DNA from: Alkalihalophilus pseudofirmus OF4
GTDB lineage: Bacteria > Bacillota > Bacilli > Bacillales > Bacillaceae_D
Length of the DNA: 64,000 nucleotides
NCBI RefSeq assembly: GCF_000005825.2
Contig: NC_013791.2
Location: forward strand, 3,162,001-3,226,000
Direction of reading: 5' to 3'
Shown here: one piece after another, positions 7,308 to 14,452 of the stretch
How positions within the stretch are numbered: the stretch's first letter is position 1
Layout of the letters: each line of letters starts with the position of its first letter
Notes under the pieces: generated by a model
What the model saw: the letters and a program-made list of their open reading frames with translations, nothing else
The model's database searches: none
What the model was told of the DNA's origin: nothing
Made by a program: the position numbers and the translations under genes

Positions 7308-7748
7308 TTAATTTAAAGCTCTTTGAATCTGCGTAAAGATCGAAACATTTTCGTTGGTAGAGTTTGACGCAGCTAAGTCACGCGCCATCTTTTCATGCTC
7401 CGGCTTTACTTCGCCGCTTTGTAACGCTTGCCTCAATGTAGCCTTCGCCTCATGAATGCCGACATGCGCCCGCCTGCCTTCTTCTTGCATTTTGAAACGG
7501 TCCGCTTGAATTGCATAACGCTCTTTATCCGCATTAGTGGCGCCGTCCGCTTCTGCTTTCGCCTTCATTTCATCGAGCGCTTCGCCTCTGAAACTACGCA
7601 AGAACGGATTCTCTTCGTCGAATAATACGTTTAATTGCTCGCGATATAGTTGCTTTAATCGGCTGTACTCCGCTAGTTTGCGAGGATTGCCGGACTGTTG
7701 AGCTTCTGCCTTCGCCTTTTCTACTTGCGATTCTAAGATTACGCTCAT
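7308..7748 (-). CDS. Hypothetical helical protein
   Basis: 146 aa, helix-rich and charged (QVEKAKAEAQQSGNPRKLAEYS...). Its start overlaps the stop of the upstream 192-aa gene by one base, so it is translationally coupled. No recognised domain. Confidence 0.7.
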   Translation of the reverse strand: MSVILESQVEKAKAEAQQSGNPRKLAEYSRLKQLYREQLNVLFDEENPFLRSFRGEALDEMKAKAEADGATNADKERYAIQADRFKMQEEGRRAHVGIHEAKATLRQALQSGEVKPEHEKMARDLAASNSTNENVSIFTQIQRALN

Positions 7749-8326
7749 TATTTCGCCCCCTTAACGTGTTTGTCTGCCCACTTGCTGGCGTCGTACTCAC
7801 CAAAGAAGTATTTATCGCGTTCATCAGCGTCAGCTTCGATCTTGCCTAGCTTGTAATACACGTAATCGCCTACTTCGTGAATCGTCGCTTGTTTTTCATC
7901 GTTGTATTCAGCGATTGCCGCTTGGTATTCGGCCCATGCTTCGACCCATTGCTTCTTAGCTTCGAACATTTTCTCGTAGGCTGGCGCTAGTTTAATAGCT
8001 TTAAATTCCGGCAGATACTTACTGCGCCACTCTTCAACGATGTCGTCCGGCGTAATTGACGTTGTTTTCATTTGCGTAAATAACGTCTGCTCCTGTCTCC
8101 GTCTCGCGTGTGCCTTTTCAGCTTCTTTGATCTTCTCGTCTAACGCGTCCAACTCTTTAGTAATGTCCTTACCGTCAATAAGAGACGCCCGTAGTTTTGC
8201 TTCATATTCTGCTTTCAAGCCTTGCACTTCTTCTTCTGCCTGTTTAACGCGAAAACTCATTTCACTTGATTGGCGCACTCTAGCCGCTCTTTCTTCTGTG
8301 TACTGATCTAACAGCTCAAATTTCAT
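7748..8326 (-). CDS. Hypothetical coiled-coil protein
   Basis: 192 aa. A long coiled coil occupies about residues 20-85 (heptad-rich EEEVQGLKAEYEAKL, DALDEKIKEAEKAHARR), followed by an aromatic-rich second half. It overlaps the upstream gene by 11 bp and the downstream gene by 1 bp. Not recognised. The coiled-coil design resembles scaffold or assembly proteins, but that is inference. Confidence 0.7.
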   Translation of the reverse strand: MKFELLDQYTEERAARVRQSSEMSFRVKQAEEEVQGLKAEYEAKLRASLIDGKDITKELDALDEKIKEAEKAHARRRQEQTLFTQMKTTSITPDDIVEEWRSKYLPEFKAIKLAPAYEKMFEAKKQWVEAWAEYQAAIAEYNDEKQATIHEVGDYVYYKLGKIEADADERDKYFFGEYDASKWADKHVKGAK

Positions 8327-8741
8327 AATCGTAATCCCCTCGCAATTTCATCAATATTTTTTCTAGCTTTTTTACCAAGAACCCCCGCAACTTAGAAGGC
8401 TTCGGTCGCTCCTCTTTTATTACTGGCTCTATTTCATGTACTTCACGCAGCAAGTCAGCGATCAATTCAATCTCGCGCCGTGTATCATCGACGTCACTTG
8501 GTCGTTTAATAGATACAGCAATGCCGGCAACTTCCAACGCTCCCTTAAATAGCTGCTTGTCCGCGGTATATAGCTCGAAATCATCGCCACCGAGCTTCTT
8601 CAAGCGTTCAAACGCGTCGCCATAGCCATCAAACTTAACGATAATCTTGTCGGCACAAAGTCCGTCAGCGCCATAAAGTATCGCGACCAAGAACATTTCG
8701 CTCTCTAATTGCTCAACATTCGCAACAATTAAAGGACGCAT
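8316..8741 (-). CDS. Hypothetical protein
   Basis: 141 aa. An alpha/beta-looking N-terminal half (MRPLIVANVEQLESEMFLVA) is followed by a basic C-terminus (RPKPSKLRGFLVKKLEKILMK). Overlaps both neighbours (13 bp upstream, 11 bp downstream), typical of a tightly packed phage-type operon. No family recognised. Confidence 0.65.
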   Translation of the reverse strand: MRPLIVANVEQLESEMFLVAILYGADGLCADKIIVKFDGYGDAFERLKKLGGDDFELYTADKQLFKGALEVAGIAVSIKRPSDVDDTRREIELIADLLREVHEIEPVIKEERPKPSKLRGFLVKKLEKILMKLRGDYDYEI

Positions 8742-9016
8742 ACGCGCTCGCCTCGTTTACCTTTGCGCGTTTCTTTTAGCTCATACGTCACTGCTGCCCC
8801 CGGGCGTGGCTCCCCACTAATTACAGAGTCGCGATGTATGAATACGTCTTTCTCGGTATAACCATAACCTCGCGCAGTATTGAACCATGCGAGCCGATCT
8901 TGTGCGGGCTTTTCGGTCTTGGACTTCTTCCCTTCTCGCTTGCTTACGTGTCCTGTAGGTTTGATCCACGCTAAAGCTTCTAACGTTTCTGCATCATTCT
9001 TCCAAATTTCGTTCAT
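8729..9016 (-). CDS. Cold-shock-domain-like nucleic acid binding protein
   Basis: 95 aa. Residues about 40-95 follow the cold-shock layout: AWFNTARGYGYTEKDVFIHRDSV matches the RNP-1 (K/RGFGFI-like RGYGYT) and RNP-2 (VFVH-like VFIH) motifs, then GAAVTYELKETRKGKRGERV. A 40-residue basic leader (SKREGKKSKTEKP) precedes it, unlike the compact 66-aa Csp proteins. By family it binds single-stranded RNA or DNA. In this element it might chaperone RNA or act in antitermination before the terminator at 6155. Coupled by a 4-bp overlap to the upstream gene. Confidence 0.65.
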   Translation of the reverse strand: MNEIWKNDAETLEALAWIKPTGHVSKREGKKSKTEKPAQDRLAWFNTARGYGYTEKDVFIHRDSVISGEPRPGAAVTYELKETRKGKRGERVCVL

Positions 9017-9387
9017 TCTGCATTCTCCTTCGCAATTGTAATTTTTATTTTGAGAACCGTCGCAATGTCACTGGAAAGCTTGCCGCCGACCAATGTCATT
9101 ACGTGACTCTTGTACGTATTCGCAACTATTACAGCTTTCTCCAAAGCAAGAAGCCGCGCTTCAGCTTCAATTTTCGTTTCATTAAAGAACCGCTCAAATC
9201 CGAGCGTCTCGCCTACTATCGTCTTAACTTGGTATTCACAGAGAAAACCATCATTGAAAGGTTTTGCATCGAACTCAATAATTGCCACGTTATCCGGAAA
9301 TAACGGCCGGCCGCCCTCACGTTCTAAATACTTTCGTTGCTCTCCGTACGGTCCATAATGTTCGTGAGCATAATATAAGCAATCCAT
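9013..9387 (-). CDS. Hypothetical protein
   Basis: 124 aa, mixed alpha/beta, not recognised (MDCLYYAHEHYGPYGEQ...). It has a good AAGGAGGAACG ribosome binding site and a 4-bp overlap with the cold-shock-like gene. It is the first gene of the overlapping set that runs to 6209. Confidence 0.65.
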   Translation of the reverse strand: MDCLYYAHEHYGPYGEQRKYLEREGGRPLFPDNVAIIEFDAKPFNDGFLCEYQVKTIVGETLGFERFFNETKIEAEARLLALEKAVIVANTYKSHVMTLVGGKLSSDIATVLKIKITIAKENAE

Positions 9388-9495
9388 TTTCGTTCCTCCT
9401 TAAAACGACGCATTAGAACGTCATATTTGCTATTACCTTACAAATACACTAGGCGCATCATAACCTTGCGTATACACGCTAAAAACACGCTAAAT

Positions 9496-9864
9496 TTAGC
9501 TGATTTCGGCTTGAATGCGTCGTTTTCTTGCCCTATATTCTCGGTCCCTTTTACGACGTTGCTCCGCATTGATTTTCGACTGGCAGCTCGAGCAATATTT
9601 CTGCGCATTGGATCGCTTTTGAAACGGCTGCTTGCAGCTTTCGCAATAGTCCGCAAGTGATTCAGAATTACCGAGCGCATTCCAATATCGAGCGGTTAAA
9701 GATTCATCGCCTGGCATTACGCAATTCTCGTAATAAGAGCACCGTATAAAAGATTCGCCAGCACCGAAAAAAGGACACTGCCTATCTAGTAGACACCGCC
9801 CGTTACCTGCATATGTTGCGCATTCACTTTTAACTTGTCGTTGAATTTCCGTTTTAAGACTCAA
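9496..9864 (-). CDS. Cysteine-rich VLP-like zinc protein
   Basis: 122 aa. The N-terminal part has spaced cysteines (ECATYAGNGRCLL, RQCPFF, RCSYYENCVMP) like the cysteine-rich VLP domain found on Firmicutes mobile elements, with VMP in place of VLP. The C-terminal part has a second zinc-ribbon-like set, YCESCKQPF...KYCSSC, followed by a very basic tail (RRKRDREYRARKRR). Likely a DNA or RNA binding accessory protein of element replication or regulation. It overlaps the XRE gene upstream by 11 bp. Confidence 0.65.
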   Translation of the reverse strand: MSLKTEIQRQVKSECATYAGNGRCLLDRQCPFFGAGESFIRCSYYENCVMPGDESLTARYWNALGNSESLADYCESCKQPFQKRSNAQKYCSSCQSKINAEQRRKRDREYRARKRRIQAEIS

Positions 9865-10096
9865 TGTCCGCCTCCAATTGGAACTCGCTATGAATACTCA
9901 TAATACGGTCCAGTTTTTTTTCCGTTAACTCTAGCTCTCTTTTCAGTCTTAAAATTAATCTATCAGTTAGTCTCCTTTTACCATTTTCGATATTGCATAG
10001 ATGAGCATCAGTAACTCCCATTAGCGAACTCATTTCAACTAGTGTCAAACCATAAACCTCTCTAATTTTCTTTACTTGAATAGAAGTTAATTTCAT
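9854..10096 (-). CDS. XRE-family helix-turn-helix regulator
   Basis: 80 aa. Residues about 5-60 form a Cro/C1-type HTH (LTLVEMSSLMGVTDAHLCNIENGKRRL), in which the recognition helix follows MGVTDAHL. Good AGGAGGGTAC ribosome binding site. Its coupling to the Cys-rich gene suggests joint regulation of the operon. Operator sites are not identified. Confidence 0.85.
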   Translation of the reverse strand: MKLTSIQVKKIREVYGLTLVEMSSLMGVTDAHLCNIENGKRRLTDRLILRLKRELELTEKKLDRIMSIHSEFQLEADIES

Positions 10097-10159
10097 TTAG
10101 TACCCTCCTCAATTGTTAGTTTTTATTAGCAATTTGGACATAAAAAAAGACGCTTGTCC

Positions 10160-11002
10160 TTAGACAACCGCCGGTAAATGAATATTCTCTTCCTCACTAT
10201 ATACGTGATTGAGTTCCATAAGCATATTCTCAACCGACTCTACTTCTTGCTTTGTCCCATATGCCATTGCAAGGTACCATTTAAGCATCGGAGTAGACAT
10301 CTTAAACTCATTTACTTTACCGCTAAGCAATCTCGCCTGAGAGTTACTGTAGTCCAGCCCTAGTACCTTTATCTTGTGCCCCTCAAGAGAGTCGCTAGTT
10401 GGTGCCTTCTTTTTAACTCCAATCTCATTAATTTGCTTATCAATTGCTCGCTCGTATTCCTGCATTGTGAGTGTATTTCTTCTCTCCCTTTTCTCTTTGT
10501 TTTCTTCGCGAACTTCTTGGAAGGCTTCGGTCGGTAAATATGTACCGTATTTTTTAAATTGTCGTAGAGCCCGCTTCTGCTCATTGCTACATTTCTCCCC
10601 GCAATATTTACTGTTATTTGCTGACGCCTCTGAACACCTCCAACATGCGCAAATAGTTTCCCCGTAGGCATTTACTTTCGGAATGTAACCGGTATACTCA
10701 AACTCCAAAGCTTCCCATTCTTCACGCGTTTTATTCAGAACTTGGCTCCTTCTCTTGTTTTCATCGGCTTTTAGGATTGCGTTAGTAAATCCCTCAATTT
10801 CACCACGTACTCCTTCGAAAACGACTCCCTTTTTGGCATTACTTTGACGCTGCTTCGCGCTGACTGCATCCATTTCCGGCAACCCAAGTGCGATAATTTG
10901 AGTGCTTATCCTCAATACAGCTTCTGGCGCAGCATATTTACTTCCTACCATTTTGAATACTTCCTTCGCCTTCGCTTCAAGTTTCTTTTCGTTTCTAATC
11001 AT
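10160..11002 (-). CDS. Hypothetical protein with a zinc-finger-like CxxC pair
   Basis: 280 aa, hydrophilic and basic. A central CACWRCSE...YCGEKC motif (about 118-136) looks like a small treble-clef/zinc finger. The rest is helical with many KR clusters. The start at ATG 11002 is fixed by GAGGAGGAGATTACG. No family recognised; a DNA-binding role in replication or packaging is possible. It lies between the iteron region and the XRE gene. Confidence 0.65.
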   Translation of the reverse strand: MIRNEKKLEAKAKEVFKMVGSKYAAPEAVLRISTQIIALGLPEMDAVSAKQRQSNAKKGVVFEGVRGEIEGFTNAILKADENKRRSQVLNKTREEWEALEFEYTGYIPKVNAYGETICACWRCSEASANNSKYCGEKCSNEQKRALRQFKKYGTYLPTEAFQEVREENKEKRERRNTLTMQEYERAIDKQINEIGVKKKAPTSDSLEGHKIKVLGLDYSNSQARLLSGKVNEFKMSTPMLKWYLAMAYGTKQEVESVENMLMELNHVYSEEENIHLPAVV

Positions 11003-11325
11003 CGTAATCTCCTCCTCTGATTTCCAGGCGCGCCGTGACTACCCTGCCCCTTATCTTTTGACTTTGCTTCTCTTCGCAATATATCGTGTACTTAATATCG
11101 CGTTATCTTTTTAATTTAAATATCGCGCAATAGTAGATAACCAAATGAACGAATGTGAATGCAGGTTAAGGGAAGTGTTCTTCTTCCCGCCATTGTTCTT
11201 TTGACTTTGCCCCCGCTATCTTTTGTTGGTATGTTACATATTGGTATGTTACGTATTGGTATGTTTACTTGGGGGATAGAGCACCCTATCCAATCCTCCG
11301 TCTAACACCCATTTCCATACCTCCG
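11003..11325. other. Iteron-containing intergenic region, candidate origin
   Basis: No gene is supported. It holds a 14-bp direct repeat TCTTTTGACTTTGC (11054-11067 and 11197-11210), three 15-bp iterons (11226-11270) and a hairpin GGATAG...CTATCC (about 11275-11292). With a replication-type wHTH gene next to it, this is the best origin candidate in the element. AT-rich stretches lie at 11080-11140. Confidence 0.5.
11226..11270. repeat. Three tandem 15-bp iterons
   Basis: TTGGTATGTTACATA, TTGGTATGTTACGTA and TTGGTATGTTTACTT follow each other without gaps. Such iterons usually bind a replication initiator or a repressor. They lie 55 bp past the 3' end of the 162-aa wHTH gene. Confidence 0.75.
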
Positions 11326-11814
11326 TTAGACACCGTAATCGCTAAAATTCGGCTCTATAATCTCCCCATTTTCACTCACCAGGTAGCCGTCATCAGTTAT
11401 CCGCGGGCAGAATGAAACAAAGTACCACTTTGCACGCCTCGTTCCATCCCAATGATCGCGAGTCTCGGATATTAGTCCGTTCGCCACTAAAATTCCAACT
11501 AGCTTCGGAATCCTCTTTTCGTCTATACCTAACGCGCTTTTAATGCGGGCCACGCTCGGAAATGCAGCTCCAAACCGCTCATTTTGCGTGCCATCTTTGC
11601 GTAAATAATTGCCGTCCACATACGATAATAGGTAAAAATACAGCGCTATAAGGTCACGCGACTGGAATTTCCGCTGATTTCGACCGTGATTCGCTTGAAT
11701 TTCAGCTATGATGCGCGGAAATACCTTACGTATGACGTCGAGATTATACATTTCGTAGTTCCTCCCTTCTAACAATTCCTTTTTATCGTTCGGTAATTGC
11801 TTCTGTTCGTTCAT
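11326..11814 (-). CDS. Winged-helix replication-initiator-like protein
   Basis: 162 aa. The pattern FQSRDLIALYFYLLSYVDG...AAFPSVARIKSALGIDEKRIPKLVGILVANGLISETRDHW fits a winged-helix DNA-binding fold like those of plasmid Rep and DnaD-type proteins (recognition helix near PSVARIKSALGI). Ribosome binding site AAGGGGGGAAAAAC. The iterons lie just downstream. Probable replication initiator or copy-control protein of the element; no search could confirm this. Confidence 0.6.
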   Translation of the reverse strand: MNEQKQLPNDKKELLEGRNYEMYNLDVIRKVFPRIIAEIQANHGRNQRKFQSRDLIALYFYLLSYVDGNYLRKDGTQNERFGAAFPSVARIKSALGIDEKRIPKLVGILVANGLISETRDHWDGTRRAKWYFVSFCPRITDDGYLVSENGEIIEPNFSDYGV

Positions 11815-11952
11815 GTTTTTCCCCCCTTAATAAATCCTACAATCTAAACATGCCATTCTGCGCAAAAATAGATAAACTTTTTATATACTCACTTACTATG
11901 TGGGACAGTAACCCATTAAATTGGGACATAAAAAAGTCTTCATAAGACTATA

Positions 11953-11975
11953 CGCAAAAGAACCCCTCCGAGGGG
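11953..11975 (-). terminator. Terminator ending the 12851-12313 transcript
   Basis: CCCCT pairs with AGGGG around CGG; read leftward it is followed by TTCTTTTGC. The stem is short but compact. It would separate the two small upstream genes from the Rep-like gene. Confidence 0.5.
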
Positions 11976-12093
11976 AAAAGAATTTTTAACCCTATATACT
12001 TCTAGACCGTTTTGAGCCGCTATGTCGCACACTTTCCCTTAATTAGTTTTTAAAAAAATAATCCAACCCCGAAAAGCTGACGTAATAAGTTTA

Positions 12094-12122
12094 TTGACTT
12101 ACACAAACATATGTTCTAATAT
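12094..12122 (+). promoter_or_regulatory. Rightward promoter with a near-consensus LexA/DinR box
   Basis: TTGACT (12094-12099), 17-bp spacer, TAATAT (12117-12122). The spacer holds AAACATATGTTC (12105-12116), one base away from the Bacillus SOS box GAAC-N4-GTTC, placed against the -10. No protein gene lies downstream on this strand before the convergent genes at 12313; a 5-codon frame starts at about 12147. The product would be a non-coding or antisense RNA induced by DNA damage (inference). Confidence 0.5.
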
Positions 12123-12312
12123 ATAATTAAAGGAACGACACGCCAATGCCGCTCCTCTCCTAGAAAGCCCCTCGCCTAAAGAGGCCTTCGTTATTAGCCG
12201 ATTATTGCCGTAACCGACTATCTATGTAGGGTATTTGCCGATACCCCGATGCTCCTCCGACGCATTCCCCGATCGGGCTGCCACACCCTTGCGCGTTCAT
12301 CGGAGACGCCAA

Positions 12313-12624
12313 CTACACCAAACGCTCTAAACCGAAGCTATAATCGGAACATCGATCCGCATATAGCCGAAAGTAATCGTATGCTGATAGCGCTTGTAGT
12401 CGACCATATAGCTCGGTAAGCCCGACCGGCTTACGAATGCCTTCTGCCAAAAGGATCGACCAACCTAGACGGTTATCAGCATCTACTGCGCCAAGTCTTA
12501 CTTCGTCTCGTGCTGTATATATTGCGATGCGATTCTTATGATCAACTAATGCGCTATGCCGCTCCGTCTTAATGCGTCCATCCGATTCGAAGGAGTCCTT
12601 GATTGTCGTTAGACTGAAATTCAT
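12313..12624 (-). CDS. Hypothetical early-region protein
   Basis: 103 aa, soluble, mixed alpha/beta (HSALVDHKNRIAIYTARDEVRLGAV). Family not recognised. It overlaps the upstream 76-aa gene by 4 bp (ATGA). The pair is divergent from the XRE gene at 12994 and is probably controlled by it through the operators at 12904-12970. Confidence 0.6.
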   Translation of the reverse strand: MNFSLTTIKDSFESDGRIKTERHSALVDHKNRIAIYTARDEVRLGAVDADNRLGWSILLAEGIRKPVGLTELYGRLQALSAYDYFRLYADRCSDYSFGLERLV

Positions 12625-12851
12625 GCTAACATCGCCTCCGCTTGATGCGGTAACGTGAATCCCAATTCTTCGATCACTTCGCAGTTTACATATGATCCGC
12701 CTAGATAGGCGCCTCGTGCTGCAAAGCCTTGCTCGACTATAAATGAGTCAAAGTCTTCTACTTCAATTATTAACTGCTCGCCAGTCGCAGCCAACGTTAC
12801 TAGGAAAGCATTCATTTCCGGTTGAAAAATAAATCCGATTAATTTGTTCAT
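12621..12851 (-). CDS. Hypothetical early-region protein
   Basis: 76 aa (MNKLIGFIFQPEMNAFLVTL...), soluble, not recognised. GGAGGGGAAATTAAC precedes the ATG. First gene of the leftward pair facing the XRE repressor gene, a typical position for a repressor-controlled early function. Confidence 0.6.
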   Translation of the reverse strand: MNKLIGFIFQPEMNAFLVTLAATGEQLIIEVEDFDSFIVEQGFAARGAYLGGSYVNCEVIEELGFTLPHQAEAMLA

Positions 12852-12903
12852 GTTAATTTCCCCTCCGTTTAGTGTTAAAATAGTTAGTAGTCAATTTGTC
12901 TGT

Positions 12904-12970
12904 ATGTCAACATCCTGACCTTCTGTAATCATCATACAATTGATACGTCTAAATGTCAACATGCTGACAT
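12904..12970. promoter_or_regulatory. Two operator-like palindromes between divergent genes
   Basis: ATGTCAACATGCTGACAT (12953-12970) is a near-perfect palindrome. ATGTCAACATCCTGAC (12904-12919) is a second copy with one weaker half. They are 49 bp apart, between the leftward 76-aa gene and the rightward XRE gene, and fit binding by the XRE protein. Confidence 0.65.
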
Positions 12971-12993
12971 AAAATTATTTTGGAGGGGATCTT

Positions 12994-13212
12994 ATGATTA
13001 TTTGTACACTTGGTGAAATTATGGAAAAGCGCGGCTTATCTAATAAAGACGTCGTTGAATTAACCGGAGTTAGTCGTAATACTATTAAAGGCTTTCAATC
13101 AGATGCCTCTAAACGCATTGACTACGAAACATTAGATAAATTTTGCGAAGGACTGAATCTAACACCTGGAGAATTGCTGAAATACATAGAAAACGCCCCA
13201 GCCCGCGACTAA
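12994..13212 (+). CDS. XRE-family repressor (YozG-like)
   Basis: 72 aa Cro/C1-type HTH protein (LGEIMEKRGLSNKDVVELTGVSRNTIKGF; recognition helix at SRNTIKGF), similar in size to the short YozG/YdaS-like regulators. Ribosome binding site GGAGGGGATCTT. It lies alone on the plus strand, facing the leftward genes 12851-12313, with two palindromic operators between. A terminator follows its stop. Probably autoregulates and represses the divergent transcript. Confidence 0.85.
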   Translation: MIICTLGEIMEKRGLSNKDVVELTGVSRNTIKGFQSDASKRIDYETLDKFCEGLNLTPGELLKYIENAPARD

Positions 13213-13232
13213 TGCGAGTTGAGGCGTTTTTT
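13190..13232 (+). terminator. Terminator of the XRE gene
   Basis: AAACGCC pairs with GGCGTTT around a 25-nt loop that includes the stop codon, followed by TTTTTG. Confidence 0.55.
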
Positions 13233-13234
13233 GT

Positions 13235-13642
13235 TTACCACACGATCTTACCTGCTGTAGATCGACCGAGAACGATTTCATTTTGCGAATCGTCGTATAC
13301 TCCAACTAATACTCGGTAATCGTCCCATAGTCCGCCTAAAGATTCATTGCTTGGCGCTTCATAATCGGTTAACATAGCCGCTCGAGAAGACAATGCGCGA
13401 ACAAAGCTATCTGATAGCTCTTTGGCCAACTCTTCAGAGATTGCGGCGTTTTCTGCTATTATAGCAAGGTTAATTTGATTGTCGTCTTGAACGGACACCG
13501 CAGCATCGCTTACGTGTTCATTATCTTTCATTAAATCCGTAGCGTAGTTAATCATATCCTCTGTAACTTCATGCCTCGGCTCACTACTGCCGCATGCTGT
13601 AAGAGCAAATAATAACAAGAAGGCGGCTAGAATCTTTTTCAT
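13235..13642 (-). CDS. Small lipoprotein
   Basis: 135 aa. A lipoprotein signal peptide (MKKILAAFLLLFALTAC, lipobox LTAC, Cys17) is followed by a ~115-residue acidic extracytoplasmic domain with no recognised fold. Ribosome binding site is weak (AGAGGGGTAT). Lipoproteins next to repressors in temperate phages and satellites often exclude superinfecting phage (as with TP-J34 Ltp); that role is inference by position only. Confidence 0.75.
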   Translation of the reverse strand: MKKILAAFLLLFALTACGSSEPRHEVTEDMINYATDLMKDNEHVSDAAVSVQDDNQINLAIIAENAAISEELAKELSDSFVRALSSRAAMLTDYEAPSNESLGGLWDDYRVLVGVYDDSQNEIVLGRSTAGKIVW

Positions 13643-13703
13643 TAATAAATACCCCTCTACTTTTAACTTATTGTATTGAATTACATAACTCTGATTACTT
13701 CAC

Positions 13704-13732
13704 ACTAATATTTTGATTATACTGATATTAGT
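13704..13732. promoter_or_regulatory. Inverted-repeat operator between lipoprotein gene and sRNA promoter
   Basis: ACTAATAT (13704-13711) and ATATTAGT (13725-13732) are perfect inverted repeats with a 13-bp spacer. They cover a leftward TATAAT (within the spacer) for the lipoprotein gene and touch the -35 of the rightward promoter, so one protein could control both. Confidence 0.55.
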
Positions 13733-13760
13733 AGACATTAATATAAAACAAGAATATAAT
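13732..13760 (+). promoter_or_regulatory. Strong rightward sigma-A promoter of an sRNA
   Basis: TAGACA (13732-13737), exactly 17 bp, TATAAT (13755-13760), in AT-rich DNA. The predicted start is near 13767. Confidence 0.65.
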
Positions 13761-13766
13761 AATAAA

Positions 13767-13824
13767 GAATCGATTTTAGAAGGATCGGTAGTGCCTCTTG
13801 CATTTTTGCAGGAGGTTTTTTTTC
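13767..13824 (+). ncRNA. Candidate small RNA (about 58 nt)
   Basis: It begins after a -10 TATAAT and ends in a strong terminator: CCTCTTGCA / TGCAGGAGG (one G-T) with loop TTTTT, then eight Ts (13793-13824). A first hairpin ATCGAT/ATCGGT precedes it. No credible ORF. The transcript is convergent with the small membrane-protein gene that ends at 13826. The exposed GCAGGAGG in the terminator stem resembles a Shine-Dalgarno sequence. Promoter and terminator are seen; expression and targets are unknown. Confidence 0.6.
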
Positions 13825-13825
13825 G

Positions 13826-14134
13826 TTATGCTTTCGCTTTCTTTCCGCTCATAACCATCGCTGCAAACAGTAGCCCGCCGAGCGCCAAGCCTAGCACGAA
13901 GCCGATCGGACCTAACAGTAAGCCGACGATAGGGAACGTCAATAAGAAGGTAAGCCCGCAACCGACGCGCTGTACTTTACGACCGACAGCTTTCGTTTTA
14001 TCCGCAAATTCTTCGTGCTCCTTCTGCGCCTGCTCAGCGTTAAGTTTAACTGTTTCAGCTTTTGCGGCATTTTCCGCCTTCTTCGCTTGATACTTTGCGT
14101 CCTGTTTCGTATACCAATTCTTAAATGCGCCCAT
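13826..14134 (-). CDS. Small membrane protein with coiled-coil N-terminus
   Basis: 102 aa starting MGAFKNWYTKQDAKY. ATG 14134 is chosen because GGAGGTGCCGAC precedes it; the frame itself is open further upstream. A charged helical region (about 8-55) leads to two hydrophobic segments (CGLTFLLTFPIVGLLLGPIGF and VLGLALGGLLFAAMVM), ending KKAKA. Family not recognised. Confidence 0.65.
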   Translation of the reverse strand: MGAFKNWYTKQDAKYQAKKAENAAKAETVKLNAEQAQKEHEEFADKTKAVGRKVQRVGCGLTFLLTFPIVGLLLGPIGFVLGLALGGLLFAAMVMSGKKAKA

Positions 14135-14209
14135 TGTCGGCACCTCCGATAAGTAATATTGTCCTATTACCAATGTAACGTATACATTTATTTCTTTCAA
14201 TGTAAATTT

Positions 14210-14452
14210 TTATAAAATAAACAACCACCCTAATAATGCCAGCATTCCATATATTAAAGCTCGCTCCTCATCTGTAAACCAACGCTCCCTAACCTCGTAA
14301 GACTTGTAAGAGCCTCGAATTCTAACGAGCTTGATCGGTCTATCCGATGGTAATTTTAATTCCGCCGTTTTCGCGAACCTGCCTAATTCGTCCCTGTTCC
14401 GGTTGCTGACGTCTAGTTGCTTCTTCCGTTCGTCTGATTTTCTGTTCGCCAT
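14210..14452 (-). CDS. Hypothetical protein with C-terminal hydrophobic tail
   Basis: 80 aa. A basic N-terminus (MANRKSDERKKQLDVSNRNRDELGRF) precedes a C-terminal hydrophobic segment (ALIYGMLALLGWLFIL) that could anchor it. GGAGGCGGGGACGTCA precedes ATG 14452. It overlaps the 3' part of the 122-aa gene by 113 bp in another frame, so one of the two could be wrong; its better ribosome binding site and NRDELGRF motif favour this one. Confidence 0.55.
   Translation of the reverse strand: MANRKSDERKKQLDVSNRNRDELGRFAKTAELKLPSDRPIKLVRIRGSYKSYEVRERWFTDEERALIYGMLALLGWLFIL

Larger units (their letters stand above)
11815..12312. other. 498-bp non-coding region with terminator and orphan promoter
   Basis: No ORF of useful size on either strand. 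It contains direct TGGGACA repeats (about 11900-11934) upstream of the leftward Rep-like gene, a leftward terminator (11953-11975), a rightward promoter with a LexA-like box (12094-12122), and structured sequence downstream: hairpin GGGTAT/ATACCC near 12228-12247 and long-range CTCCGA/TCGGAG near 12255-12304. Confidence 0.55.
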
